A DNA stretch of 43,444 bases from Pseudomonas sp. RIT623 (lineage in GTDB: Bacteria > Pseudomonadota > Gammaproteobacteria > Pseudomonadales > Pseudomonadaceae), in assembly GCF_004519305.1 (NCBI RefSeq), contig NZ_SOZA01000043.1, positions 1 through 43,444 of the forward strand. Direction: 5' to 3'. Both the position numbers and the translations under genes were made by a program. The notes under the pieces were generated by a model. The model saw nothing but the letters and a program-made list of their open reading frames with translations, ran no database searches and was not told the origin of the DNA. Positions 1 through 7,116 of the stretch are shown piece after piece (the first letter of the stretch is position 1; every line of letters starts with the position of its first letter).

Positions 1-547
1 CGCTCAAGCGAATCCGCCCGCCCGCGGCGCCATCATGGCCATTGCCCCCATCATCACCATTGGCCCCCCGGCTAGCCTGACCCCAGGTGCAACCACCCGG
101 CGTGCCATTGGCGCCATCGAGCCCGAAATACCCAGGCGCCCCCGCCCCGCCGCGGGCATCGATAGCCAACCGCTCGGCCTCCAGCGCCTCCAGGCGCAGA
201 TCCAGGTTGCGTCCCGGCCGCGCCGCGCGCTCGTAGGTGCCCGGCGCGCCCGGCGCGCTGAACTCGCTGCCTTCGGCCAACGCCGCATGCGCCGCCACGA
301 TATTCAGCTCATGCTCGGCCGGGGCAATGGCAATGCGCGCATCGCGCCCCAGTTCGAGCCGGTCGATCTTCAATTCAGTCAGGCTGGCCGGCAGCAGCAA
401 GGTCGCCGAATCGGCCACCCGCAACTGCTCCAGGTGCACACTGGCCGACTTGTTGGGCAGGCGCAGCATCGAATGGGCGGCAACTTCAAGGCTCTCGGCC
501 TGAGCCAGAGGGGTGGCCAATGCGGCCAACAACATCAATTTACGCAT
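1..547 (-). CDS. Secreted glycine-rich hypothetical protein (partial, 3' end outside window)
   Basis: Reading leftward from an ATG at 545-547 gives an open frame of 182 codons that runs off the window edge without a stop. The first 17 or so residues form a short signal peptide (MRKLMLLAALATPLAQA, cleavage after AQA). A middle part of regularly spaced Leu/Val/Ala residues looks like a short beta-helix or pectate-lyase-like surface. After about residue 130 the chain turns glycine-rich, with repeated GA, GG and NG(D/N)DGG segments resembling collagen-like or calcium-binding loops. An AGGAGG sequence lies about ten bases upstream. The start overlaps the stop of the DUF1145 gene by 8 bp, so the two are probably co-transcribed. 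I do not recognise a function; export to the periplasm or surface is the only supported inference. Confidence 0.72.
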   Translation of the reverse strand, partial: MRKLMLLAALATPLAQAESLEVAAHSMLRLPNKSASVHLEQLRVADSATLLLPASLTELKIDRLELGRDARIAIAPAEHELNIVAAHAALAEGSEFSAPGAPGTYERAARPGRNLDLRLEALEAERLAIDARGGAGAPGYFGLDGANGTPGGCTWGQASRGANGDDGGNGHDGAAGGRIRLS

Positions 548-815
548 GGCTCGACGCCTCCTGCGGCCGTGGGATGGACATGACGTGGAAAATGCCGGTC
601 AGCAAGATCTGCAACCGATCGAACCAGCGATGGCTGCGCCCACGCAGGCTGCCATTGAAAAACAGCACCTCCAGCGCATGCAAGCCGAGCAGGAAAGCGC
701 CCGCGGCGTTGATCAGCAGGTTGAACGGCAAGGGCTGCGGCATGAACAGGTTGACCAGCACCACCCACCAGAACACCACCGTCAGGGCCTTGCCCAGGCC
801 CAGGATGAACTTCAT
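540..815 (-). CDS. DUF1145 family inner-membrane protein
   Basis: This 91-residue protein has two hydrophobic segments, roughly residues 8-26 and 31-52, separated by a short Pro-rich turn (MPQPLPFN), then a basic stretch and a third weakly hydrophobic part around residues 68-78. Size and pattern match the DUF1145 family (YhhL-like), small inner-membrane proteins of unknown role in gammaproteobacteria. The start is the ATG at 813-815, preceded by a G-rich weak ribosome-binding site. It overlaps the downstream secreted gene by 8 bp. Function is unknown; the family assignment is from memory of the sequence pattern. Confidence 0.78.
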   Translation of the reverse strand: MKFILGLGKALTVVFWWVVLVNLFMPQPLPFNLLINAAGAFLLGLHALEVLFFNGSLRGRSHRWFDRLQILLTGIFHVMSIPRPQEASSHA

Positions 816-914
816 AGCCCCGCCCCCAAAGGATTGTTGTTATGTCGGAGCGGCCCGTTCGAGCGGGCCGTGCCGACAACAGTAACCCTACAGCTGGAGC
901 GCGCGCCAGAGGGG

Positions 915-1634
915 TCAGTTCAGGTGCAACTCCACCCGTCGATTATGCGCGCGACCTTCGTCGGTGTCGTTGTCGGCCACCGGCTGCGCCTCGCCACGTC
1001 CCTGGCTGGTCACCTTGGTCGGCGCCAACCCCTGGCTGATCAGGTATTCGGCCACACTACTGGCACGCCGCTCGGACAGTTTCTGGTTGTAGCTGTCCGA
1101 GCCTACGCTGTCGGTGTGCCCGACCACCTTGACGCTGGTCACGCTGGGATCGTTGAGCTTGGGCAGCAGGCTGTGCAGCCGCTGCTGGGCACCGCCGGTG
1201 AGTTCGGCGGAATCGAAGGCGAACAACACCTGGCCCTGGTCGTCCAGGGTGATCACTTCAGGTGTCGCCACAGGCACTGGGGCCGGCGCCGATGCAGGGT
1301 ACTGCGGCAACGGGCAGCCCATATGATCGACCTGCGTCCCCGCCGGCGTGTCCGGGCAGCGGTCGCGGCGGTCGAAGACCCCATCGCCATCCTCGTCGCC
1401 ATCCTGGGCATAACAGATCAAACCACCGGCAATGGCCCCGGCAACACCGGCGCCGGCCGCCCAACTGGAACTCTCGATGGCGCCCAGGCCACCACCGACC
1501 AGCCCGCCAAGCAGGCTGCAGATGGGCCAGGTCCTTTGATTGAGGGGCGCACTGCCGTCGCTGTGGGTGGCGCAACCTGCCAGCAGGCTAGTGGCCACTA
1601 CCAGCGGCAGTGCCGCCTTCGACAAAACACGCAT
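915..1634 (-). CDS. OmpA-family peptidoglycan-binding lipoprotein (copy 1)
   Basis: A 239-residue outer-membrane lipoprotein. It opens with a lipoprotein signal ending LLAGC, lipidated Cys21. Residues about 38-78 form a glycine-zipper segment (GGLVGGGLGAIESS). An acidic calcium-loop-like stretch follows (DGDEDGDGVFDRRDRCPDTP, a thrombospondin type 3-like repeat). Residues about 130-239 form an OmpA C-terminal domain with the peptidoglycan-binding signature GHTDSVGSDSYNQKLSERR and a terminal NRRVEL. Such proteins tie the outer membrane to the cell wall. It is a paralogue of the gene at 1724-2416, with the same domain order and near-identical motifs, so the pair arose by tandem duplication. The start ATG has AGGAG at 1643-1647 (read on the minus strand), which lies inside a strong hairpin. 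Confidence 0.92.
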   Translation of the reverse strand: MRVLSKAALPLVVATSLLAGCATHSDGSAPLNQRTWPICSLLGGLVGGGLGAIESSSWAAGAGVAGAIAGGLICYAQDGDEDGDGVFDRRDRCPDTPAGTQVDHMGCPLPQYPASAPAPVPVATPEVITLDDQGQVLFAFDSAELTGGAQQRLHSLLPKLNDPSVTSVKVVGHTDSVGSDSYNQKLSERRASSVAEYLISQGLAPTKVTSQGRGEAQPVADNDTDEGRAHNRRVELHLN

Positions 1635-1642
1635 GGTGAATG

Positions 1643-1678
1643 CTCCTGTGTCACCGGCCGCTACCGGTCACACAGGAG
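1643..1678 (-). promoter_or_regulatory. Hairpin sequestering the SD of OmpA lipoprotein copy 1
   Basis: The arms 1643-1657 and 1664-1678 pair at 14 of 15 positions around a 6-base loop. In the mRNA the 5' arm begins CTCCT and the 3' arm ends AGGAG, which is the Shine-Dalgarno sequence 8 bases before the ATG at 1634. The ribosome-binding site would therefore be closed when the stem forms. The 11-base element GGAGTAAAGAC at 1675-1685 overlaps the outer arm and recurs at the second copy. Confidence 0.6.
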
Positions 1679-1723
1679 TAAAGACGCGCCCGCGCCACTT
1701 CTCAAGGTACAGGCGCCACGCCA

Positions 1724-2416
1724 TCAACGCTGGATCTTGATCTCGGTACGGCGGTTCATCGCGCGGCCATCGGCCGTGGCGTTGTCGGCCACCGGCTGGG
1801 TCTCGCCGGCCCCCACCACCGAAACGAAGCTACCACGCGGCACACCGCTTTCGACCAGGTAGCTGGTCACCGACTGGGCGCGACGCTCGGAGAGCTTCTG
1901 GTTGTAGGTATCGGAGCCGACGCTGTCGGTATGGCCACTGACGCTCAGGCGGGCGCTAGGGGCTTCCTGCTTGAGGCGCGTGGCGACGGTGTTGAGGCGC
2001 TCCTTGTCGGTCGCGGTCAAGCGCGCAGAGTCGAACTCGAAGTGCACATCGCGAATGACGATGACTTCTTCCTTCTGCACCACGACTTCCTCGACCACTG
2101 GCGCAGGCTCCGGCGGGCAACCGTTGGCGTCGACCTGCACCCCGCGCGGCGTGCCCGGGCACTTGTCGCGGCTGTCCGGCACGCCATCGCCGTCTTCGTC
2201 GCCATCGCCATGGGCCCAGCAGTAGCCAGCCGCCAGACCGCCGCCGAGCAAGGCGCCCCAGCCTGCCCAGCTGGAACTCTCGATCGCGCCCAGGGCCGCG
2301 CCGCCCACACCCCCGACGGCAGCGCACTTGGGCCAGTCGGTTTTCTGCAAACCTGCACAACCAGTCAACACACTGGTGAGCAGAACCAGGGGTATCGCTG
2401 TGCGTACTATGCTCAT
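1724..2416 (-). CDS. OmpA-family peptidoglycan-binding lipoprotein (copy 2)
   Basis: A 230-residue lipoprotein with the same plan as its downstream neighbour: lipobox LTGC with Cys20, a glycine-zipper segment containing GAIESSSWAG, the acidic loop DGDEDGDGVPDSRDKCPGTP, a Val/Glu-rich linker (EEVVVQKEEVIVI), and an OmpA domain with GHTDSVGSDTYNQKLSERR and NRRTEIKI. I chose the ATG at 2414-2416 because a lipoprotein signal follows at once and AGGAG lies 10 bases upstream; the frame stays open further upstream, to 2899, but that part overlaps the divergent gene and has no domain. Role by family: anchoring the outer membrane to peptidoglycan. The leader again carries a hairpin over the ribosome-binding site. 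Confidence 0.92.
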   Translation of the reverse strand: MSIVRTAIPLVLLTSVLTGCAGLQKTDWPKCAAVGGVGGAALGAIESSSWAGWGALLGGGLAAGYCWAHGDGDEDGDGVPDSRDKCPGTPRGVQVDANGCPPEPAPVVEEVVVQKEEVIVIRDVHFEFDSARLTATDKERLNTVATRLKQEAPSARLSVSGHTDSVGSDTYNQKLSERRAQSVTSYLVESGVPRGSFVSVVGAGETQPVADNATADGRAMNRRTEIKIQR

Positions 2417-2426
2417 CTTGTTGCTT

Positions 2427-2464
2427 CTCCTAGGGGAATCGGTGCAAAACCGATGCCCTGGGAG
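2427..2464 (-). promoter_or_regulatory. Hairpin sequestering the SD of OmpA lipoprotein copy 2
   Basis: Outer arms 2427-2435 and 2456-2464 pair at 8 of 9 positions, and inner arms ATCGGT 2438-2443 and ACCGAT 2449-2454 pair perfectly. In the mRNA the 3' outer arm contains AGGAG, the Shine-Dalgarno sequence of the gene starting at 2416. The element GGAGTAAAGAC (2461-2471) sits at the same relative place as in copy 1. Confidence 0.55.
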
Positions 2465-2567
2465 TAAAGACCGGCGATTCCCGCCCTGCCAGCAAGAAGC
2501 CACGACGCGGCGCTTTGCCCGATCGCCGGGGACCGCTAGTCTTGAGCGACCTGAACGAGGAATGGCA

Positions 2568-3062
2568 ATGACCGACGTTTTCTCACAACGTACACCCCAG
2601 CAGGCCCTGGCCGCCCTGCTCGAACGCTTCACCCCGCGCCATCTGCTGCTGGTGGGCAGCCGCTTCCCAGCCCTCGAGGCTTTCGCCGCCGCCCACCCCG
2701 ATAGCCAGATCGAGGTTGCCGCGCCCGGCCCGCTGCCCAGCGAACAAGCGGCCCGACGCTTCGACCTGGCGGTACTGGTGGACTGCCTGGAGCACCTGCC
2801 CAAGCGTACTGGCCTCGAGCTGCTGGGCGGCATCCGCAACCTCAATGCCAGCCGCGTCGCGGTGCTGGCGGACCTGAGCGCCTGCGGCTGGCGGGACACC
2901 GACTTCTATTCGCTGGCGCTCTCGGCCAGCGAAAAATTCCAGCGCGACGAGCAGGTGCTGAGCCTGTTCACCTATGATCTGCATGACTACAAACAGGTCC
3001 CGGACTGGCTCAACGCCAGGTTCTGGGCCAACCCGGAAAATTTTGGCAAGTACTGGTGGTGA
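2568..3062 (+). CDS. DUF6231-like hypothetical protein
   Basis: A 164-residue protein, soluble by composition, with the pattern of a degenerate Rossmann/methyltransferase fold: HLLLVGSRFPALEAFAAAHP resembles a beta-alpha-beta nucleotide-binding start and FDLAVLVDCLEHLPK resembles the motif after strand 4 of class I methyltransferases, with DCLEH in the usual place. The glycine-rich SAM loop is weak, so activity is doubtful. The end is aromatic (NFGKYWW). ATG at 2568 is preferred over ATG at 2562 because GAGG at 2557-2560 is spaced 7 bases from 2568 and only 1 from 2562. It stands divergently from the OmpA lipoproteins and 4 bases before the YchJ-like gene, so it probably heads a plus-strand operon. 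I recall DUF6231 as the Pseudomonas family name, with moderate certainty. Confidence 0.8.
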   Translation: MTDVFSQRTPQQALAALLERFTPRHLLLVGSRFPALEAFAAAHPDSQIEVAAPGPLPSEQAARRFDLAVLVDCLEHLPKRTGLELLGGIRNLNASRVAVLADLSACGWRDTDFYSLALSASEKFQRDEQVLSLFTYDLHDYKQVPDWLNARFWANPENFGKYWW

Positions 3063-3066
3063 TTCA

Positions 3067-3543
3067 ATGAGTGTCTCGGTCTGCCCTTGCGGTAGTGGCA
3101 ACCTGCTCGACGCCTGCTGCGGGCATTATCACAGCGGTACCCCGGCGCCAGACGCCCAGGCCCTGATGCGCTCGCGCTACAGCGCCTATGTGCTGGGGCT
3201 GGTGGACTACCTGGTGGCCACTACCCTGCCGGCCCAGCAAGCTGACTTGGACCGCGCCGGCATCGCCGCCTGGAGCGCCCAGAGCACCTGGCTGGGGCTG
3301 GAAGTGGCAAGCGCCGAGGTGCTTGGTGGCCAGCCCGAACATGCTTTCGTCACCTTCACCGCGCGCTGGCACGACCAGCAGGGCGATCACCAGCACCGCG
3401 AGCGTTCGGCCTTCGTCCAGCACGCTGGGCGCTGGTACTTCATCGACCCGACGGTGCCTTTCAAGGCCGGGCGCAACGACCCCTGCCCCTGCGCCAGCGG
3501 GCAGAAGTTCAAGAAATGCTGCGCCAGTTACCTCGGTAGCTGA
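3067..3543 (+). CDS. YchJ family SEC-C metal-binding protein
   Basis: A 158-residue protein with cysteine motifs at both ends. The N-terminus has CPCGSGNLLDACCGHYHSG and the C-terminus has DPCPCASGQKFKKCC, a full SEC-C zinc-binding motif. Between them is an NTF2-like (YchJ middle domain) fold with RSRYSAYVLGLVDYLVATT and RSAFVQHAGRWYFIDP. The order matches E. coli YchJ, which has about 150 residues. The function is not established; SEC-C motifs bind zinc and are found in SecA and many accessory proteins. The start ATG is 4 bases after the previous stop, and the LEA-like lipoprotein follows after 2 bases, which indicates one transcript. Confidence 0.9.
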   Translation: MSVSVCPCGSGNLLDACCGHYHSGTPAPDAQALMRSRYSAYVLGLVDYLVATTLPAQQADLDRAGIAAWSAQSTWLGLEVASAEVLGGQPEHAFVTFTARWHDQQGDHQHRERSAFVQHAGRWYFIDPTVPFKAGRNDPCPCASGQKFKKCCASYLGS

Positions 3544-3545
3544 GC

Positions 3546-4022
3546 ATGCGCCTCCTGACCCGCCTGCTCACCATCGGCCTGTTACTGGCCTGGCTGGCGG
3601 GCTGCGCGAACTGGGGCGGCGATGCCTGGCGCGAACCGCAGGTGCACCTGCTGAAGGTCGAACCGGTCAAGCTGCACCTGCACCAGCAGGAGTTCGTCCT
3701 GCACCTGCAGGTCGACAATCCTAATGACAGCCGCCTGTTCATCCGCAACCTGGCTTATTCGGTCAAGCTCGGCGATCTGTTGCTGGCCGAGGACCAGGCC
3801 AGCCTCTGGCGCAGCGTCGGCGGCCATGCCCGGCGCACCTTCAAGATCACTGCATACACCAACCTCTGGCAGCACCTCAAGCCACTGGCCAAGCTGCTCA
3901 AGAGCGGGCAACCGTTGCAGTACCAACTGCGCGGCGAACTGGCTACCGGGTTGATCGTGCATCGAGACCTGCACATGACGCAAAGGGGTGAGATAATCCC
4001 CGGCGATCTTCAACCGGAGTAA
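3546..4022 (+). CDS. LEA type 2 (LEA14/WHy-like) lipoprotein
   Basis: A 158-residue lipoprotein. The signal sequence ends LAWLAGC with lipidated Cys20. The body reads as a single immunoglobulin-like beta domain typical of LEA14/WHy proteins: alternating hydrophobic strands (VHLLKVEPVKLHLHQQEFVL), then the hallmark LQVDNPNDSRLFIRNLAYSVKLGDLLLAE. The role of bacterial LEA14-like lipoproteins is unknown; in plants the fold is linked to desiccation stress. It is translationally close to the YchJ-like gene (2 bp gap) and 7 bp before the SEC-C gene. Confidence 0.85.
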   Translation: MRLLTRLLTIGLLLAWLAGCANWGGDAWREPQVHLLKVEPVKLHLHQQEFVLHLQVDNPNDSRLFIRNLAYSVKLGDLLLAEDQASLWRSVGGHARRTFKITAYTNLWQHLKPLAKLLKSGQPLQYQLRGELATGLIVHRDLHMTQRGEIIPGDLQPE

Positions 4023-4029
4023 CACCGTA

Positions 4030-4233
4030 ATGACCCAGCAACCCCATGTCCATGGCCCCGACTGCAACCACGATCACGACCACCAGCATGATCACGATCA
4101 CGGCCATGTGCACGGCCCGCACTGCAACCACAGCCACCAGGAGCCGGTGCGCAACGCCCTGAAGGACGTCGGCCGCAACGACCCTTGCCCATGCGGCAGC
4201 CAGAAGAAATTCAAGAAGTGCCACGGCGCCTGA
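4030..4233 (+). CDS. Small His-rich SEC-C motif protein
   Basis: A 67-residue protein in two parts. Residues 6-37 are very rich in His and Asp, with HGPDCNHDHDH and GPHCNHSH, a typical metal-binding tract. Residues 48-67 carry a SEC-C motif, GRNDPCPCGSQKKFKKCHG, whose last Cys pair is CH instead of CC, as in SecA. CGGAG upstream (4014-4018) suits the ATG at 4030. It closes the four-gene plus-strand group, which contains three SEC-C-type cysteine motifs in all. A metal-buffering or metal-delivery job for zinc is plausible but unproven. Confidence 0.85.
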   Translation: MTQQPHVHGPDCNHDHDHQHDHDHGHVHGPHCNHSHQEPVRNALKDVGRNDPCPCGSQKKFKKCHGA

Positions 4234-4244
4234 CCGACGCACTA

Positions 4245-4273
4245 CCGCTCCCCGGCAAATGCCGCGGGAGCGG
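4245..4273 (+). terminator. Candidate terminator hairpin after the SEC-C gene
   Basis: CCGCTCCC (4245-4252) pairs with GGGAGCGG (4266-4273), extended by CGGC/GCCG around an AAAT loop with one bulged C. There is no T-run after the stem, so this may be a structural 3' end and not a classical intrinsic terminator. Confidence 0.4.
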
Positions 4274-4404
4274 GCCCACCCCACGCTCGAGCCAGCCCAC
4301 CACGACCGCTGGTAAATAAAGCTCTCCGGCACCTTGCACGGCGACTGCGCGCTCACTACCTTAGCGCCTTTCACAACCCCGCCACGCCCTGCAGGAGCCT
4401 AGTC

Positions 4405-6840
4405 ATGGCCGCCCCCGTCCTACCACCCTTCCGCCCACGCTTGGGCAGCGCCGCCGTATTGCTCGGCATGCTCGCGCTCGCCGGCTGCCAACTGGGTGGC
4501 TACCAGGACAGCGTGCCGCCGACCACCGGCGTGCAACCACTCAAGGGCCTGGCACAGAACGTTTCGGTGCGGCGCAACGCCATGGGCGCGCCGTTGATCG
4601 AAAGCAGCACCTTCCATGACGCACTATTCAGCCTGGGCTACGTGCATGCCGGCGACCGCATCGGGCAGATGGTCGCCATGCGTCTGCTGGCCCAGGGCCG
4701 CCTGGCGGAACTGGCCGGCAGCGAGGCACTGGAGATCGACCGCCTGATGCGCGCGGCCAATCTCAAGCAGAGCGCCGGCCAGCTCTATGCCGATGCCTCG
4801 CCGCGCTTGAAACGTTTCTTCGAGGTGTATGCCCGCGGGGTCAATGCCTACCTGTTCCGCTACCGCGACAAGCTGCCGGCTGAGCTGGCAAGCAGCGGCT
4901 ACCGCCCGGAGTACTGGAAGCCCGAGGATTCGGCGCTGATCTTCAGCCTGTATGCCTTCAGCCAGTCGGTGAACCTGCAGGAGGAACTGTCGGCCCTGAC
5001 CCTGGCGCAAAAGGTTGGCAGCGACAAACTGGCCTGGCTGCTGCCCGGCGCCCCCGACGAACCGCTGGCCGAAGCCGAGGTGGACAAGCTCAAAGGCCTG
5101 AACCTGGCCAGCCAACTACCGGGCCTGGCCTCGCTGGCGGCAGCCGGCCAGCGCCTGGCCGACCTCGGCCTGCTCGGCGCCCCTGGCTCGTCCAACCTGG
5201 CCCTGGGCCCTCAACGCTCGCGCAGCGGCAAGAGCCTGCTGGCCAGCGACAGCCGCGCCACCTGGGCACTGAGCCCGGTACAGATCCACACCAGCAAGTA
5301 CCAGGTCGCCGGCCTGTCGCTGCCTGGCCTGCCGATCGTGCTGGCCGGCTACAACGGCAAGCTGGCCTGGAGCGCCAGCGCGGTAATGGCCGACAACCAG
5401 GACCTGTTCCTCGAACAAGTACGCCGCCAGGGCAGCCAGCTGAGCTACCTGGCCGATGGCAAGTGGCAGACGGCCCGCGCGCGCAACGAAACCTTCTTCG
5501 TCCGGGGCCAGCGCCCGCAGCGCGAGGTGCTGTACGACACCCGCCATGGCACCCTGCTGCCGGGCCATGGCAGCCTGGCCCTGGCGCTGCACCTGCCGCA
5601 ACTCAAGGATGACCGCAGCCTCGATGCGCTGTTCGACCTGACCCGCGCGGCCAACATCGAGAAGGCCTTTGACAGCACCCGCGAGGTCGGCGCCGCGGCC
5701 CTCAATTTCGTCTTCGCCGAGCCGCAGCATATCGGCTGGCAGGTCAGTGGCCGCTACCCCAATCGCCGCGAAGGCCAGGGCCTGCTGCCCTCGCCAGGCT
5801 GGGACGGGCGCTACGACTGGGATGGCTTCGCCGACGCCATGTTGCATCCCTACGACCAGGACCCTCCGAACGGTTTCATCGGCCACGCCAACCAACGCAG
5901 CCTGCCCAAGGGCTACGGCATGCAGCTGTCGAGCAGCTGGTACTACCCCGAGCGCGCCGAGCGCCTGGCCCAGCTGGCCAGCAATGGACGCCACGACAGC
6001 CGCAGCCTGATGGCGCTGCAGAACGACCAGGTGACGCTGCTGGCCGACAAGCTCAAGCAGATGTTTGACGCCCCCGGCATGGCCCAGCCGCTCAAGCAGG
6101 CCATCGATGCCTTGCCCGCCGCCCAGCGCGACAAGGCCCGCGACGCGCTGGCCCGGCTCAAGGCTTTCGATGGCCGCTTGAGCCCGGTCTCGGCGGATGC
6201 CGCAATGTATGAATTGTTCCTTCAGGAAGTCACCCGGCAGACCTTCCTCGACGAACTGGGCCCGGAGTCCAGCCCGGCATGGCAGGCGTTTGTCGGCAAC
6301 GCGCAACTGTCCTACTCGGCCCAGGCCGACCACCTGCTGGGGCGCGAGGACAGCCCGTTCTGGGACGACCGCGGCACCGCGCAGAAAGAAGACAAACCGG
6401 CCATCCTGGCCCGCAGCCTGGCCGCCGCGATCGATACCGGCACCGCGCAACTGGGCGCCGACCGCCGCGCCTGGCAATGGGGCAGGTTGCACCAGTACCG
6501 CTGGCCGGCATCGAACTACCAGGGCCTGGGCGACAACCTGAACCGCGCGCCGCTGGCCGCCGGTGGCGACTTCAGCACCCTGGCCTTGACCCCCTACGCC
6601 TGGGGCAGCCGCCTCGACAGCCAACTGCCAGCCTCGACGCGCATGGTCGTGGACTTCGGCCAGGCCGAACCCCTGCAGCTGCTGACCAGCAGCGGCCAAT
6701 CCGGCAACCCGGCCAGCCGCCACTACAGCGACGGGCTGGATGCCTGGTTCAAGGGCCGCTTCATGAGCTTGCCGCTGCAACCGCAGAACTTCGCCCGGGC
6801 ATATGGCAGCCAGCGCCTGACGCTGGTGCCGGGCAGGTAG
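4405..6840 (+). CDS. Penicillin acylase / AHL-acylase family lipoprotein (Ntn hydrolase)
   Basis: An 811-residue N-terminal nucleophile hydrolase of the penicillin amidase family, a group that includes AHL acylases such as PvdQ, QuiP and HacB. It has a lipoprotein signal, LALAGC with Cys28, so it is probably anchored to a membrane facing the periplasm. The alpha-chain part runs to about residue 262. The autocatalytic cleavage and nucleophile site is at APGSSNLALG, with Ser263 before the conserved Asn264. The beta chain follows, with GYNGKLAWSASAV and a FAEPQHIGWQVSGRYPNR segment. Length is typical for the family (750-850). It hydrolyses an amide bond, but the acyl substrate cannot be read from sequence. 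It stands alone, with no regulator next to it. Confidence 0.9.
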   Translation: MAAPVLPPFRPRLGSAAVLLGMLALAGCQLGGYQDSVPPTTGVQPLKGLAQNVSVRRNAMGAPLIESSTFHDALFSLGYVHAGDRIGQMVAMRLLAQGRLAELAGSEALEIDRLMRAANLKQSAGQLYADASPRLKRFFEVYARGVNAYLFRYRDKLPAELASSGYRPEYWKPEDSALIFSLYAFSQSVNLQEELSALTLAQKVGSDKLAWLLPGAPDEPLAEAEVDKLKGLNLASQLPGLASLAAAGQRLADLGLLGAPGSSNLALGPQRSRSGKSLLASDSRATWALSPVQIHTSKYQVAGLSLPGLPIVLAGYNGKLAWSASAVMADNQDLFLEQVRRQGSQLSYLADGKWQTARARNETFFVRGQRPQREVLYDTRHGTLLPGHGSLALALHLPQLKDDRSLDALFDLTRAANIEKAFDSTREVGAAALNFVFAEPQHIGWQVSGRYPNRREGQGLLPSPGWDGRYDWDGFADAMLHPYDQDPPNGFIGHANQRSLPKGYGMQLSSSWYYPERAERLAQLASNGRHDSRSLMALQNDQVTLLADKLKQMFDAPGMAQPLKQAIDALPAAQRDKARDALARLKAFDGRLSPVSADAAMYELFLQEVTRQTFLDELGPESSPAWQAFVGNAQLSYSAQADHLLGREDSPFWDDRGTAQKEDKPAILARSLAAAIDTGTAQLGADRRAWQWGRLHQYRWPASNYQGLGDNLNRAPLAAGGDFSTLALTPYAWGSRLDSQLPASTRMVVDFGQAEPLQLLTSSGQSGNPASRHYSDGLDAWFKGRFMSLPLQPQNFARAYGSQRLTLVPGR

Positions 6841-6973
6841 GCAAACGGACAGCTGCCGGCCTTTCGCTGGCAGGGCGCCCCCGTGAAGCAAGCGACGCGG
6901 TGCCTGGCACCGGCTACGCCGGGTGTTCGCGGGTGTACCCGCTCCCACAGGCCTCAAGCCATGCGCGTCACTT

Positions 6974-7011
6974 GTAGGAGCCAGCCCTGCTGGCGAACCA
7001 GGCGACGCGGT
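6974..7011. repeat. REP-like intergenic repeat
   Basis: The unit GTAGGAGCCAGCCCTGCTGG continues with CGAACCAGGCGACGCGGT. It recurs with three mismatches over 38 bases at 25286-25323, and its first part recurs at 30346. It contains the imperfect palindrome GCCAGC..GCTGGC. The stretch 6880-6973 before it holds further degenerate repeat sequence (GCGACGCGGTGCCTGGCACC). Confidence 0.65.
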
Positions 7012-7116
7012 ACTTGGCTTAGCCTTGGGGCACACGGCAAATGATGCACCCCAGCGCAAGTTGTGCTTCTATCCTTGATCCCAGCCCCTACCGCAGACGC
7101 TCCGACCAGGACCACC

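Noticed and set aside
513..1862. Open frame of 449 codons on the plus strand
   Set aside because: It runs antisense through the first OmpA lipoprotein and the DUF1145 gene, both of which have clear motifs.
5116..7059. Open frame of 647 codons on the minus strand
   Set aside because: It is the antisense of the acylase gene, with Ala/Gly/Gln-rich composition typical of GC-rich shadow frames and no motif. The plus-strand frame has a full family match.
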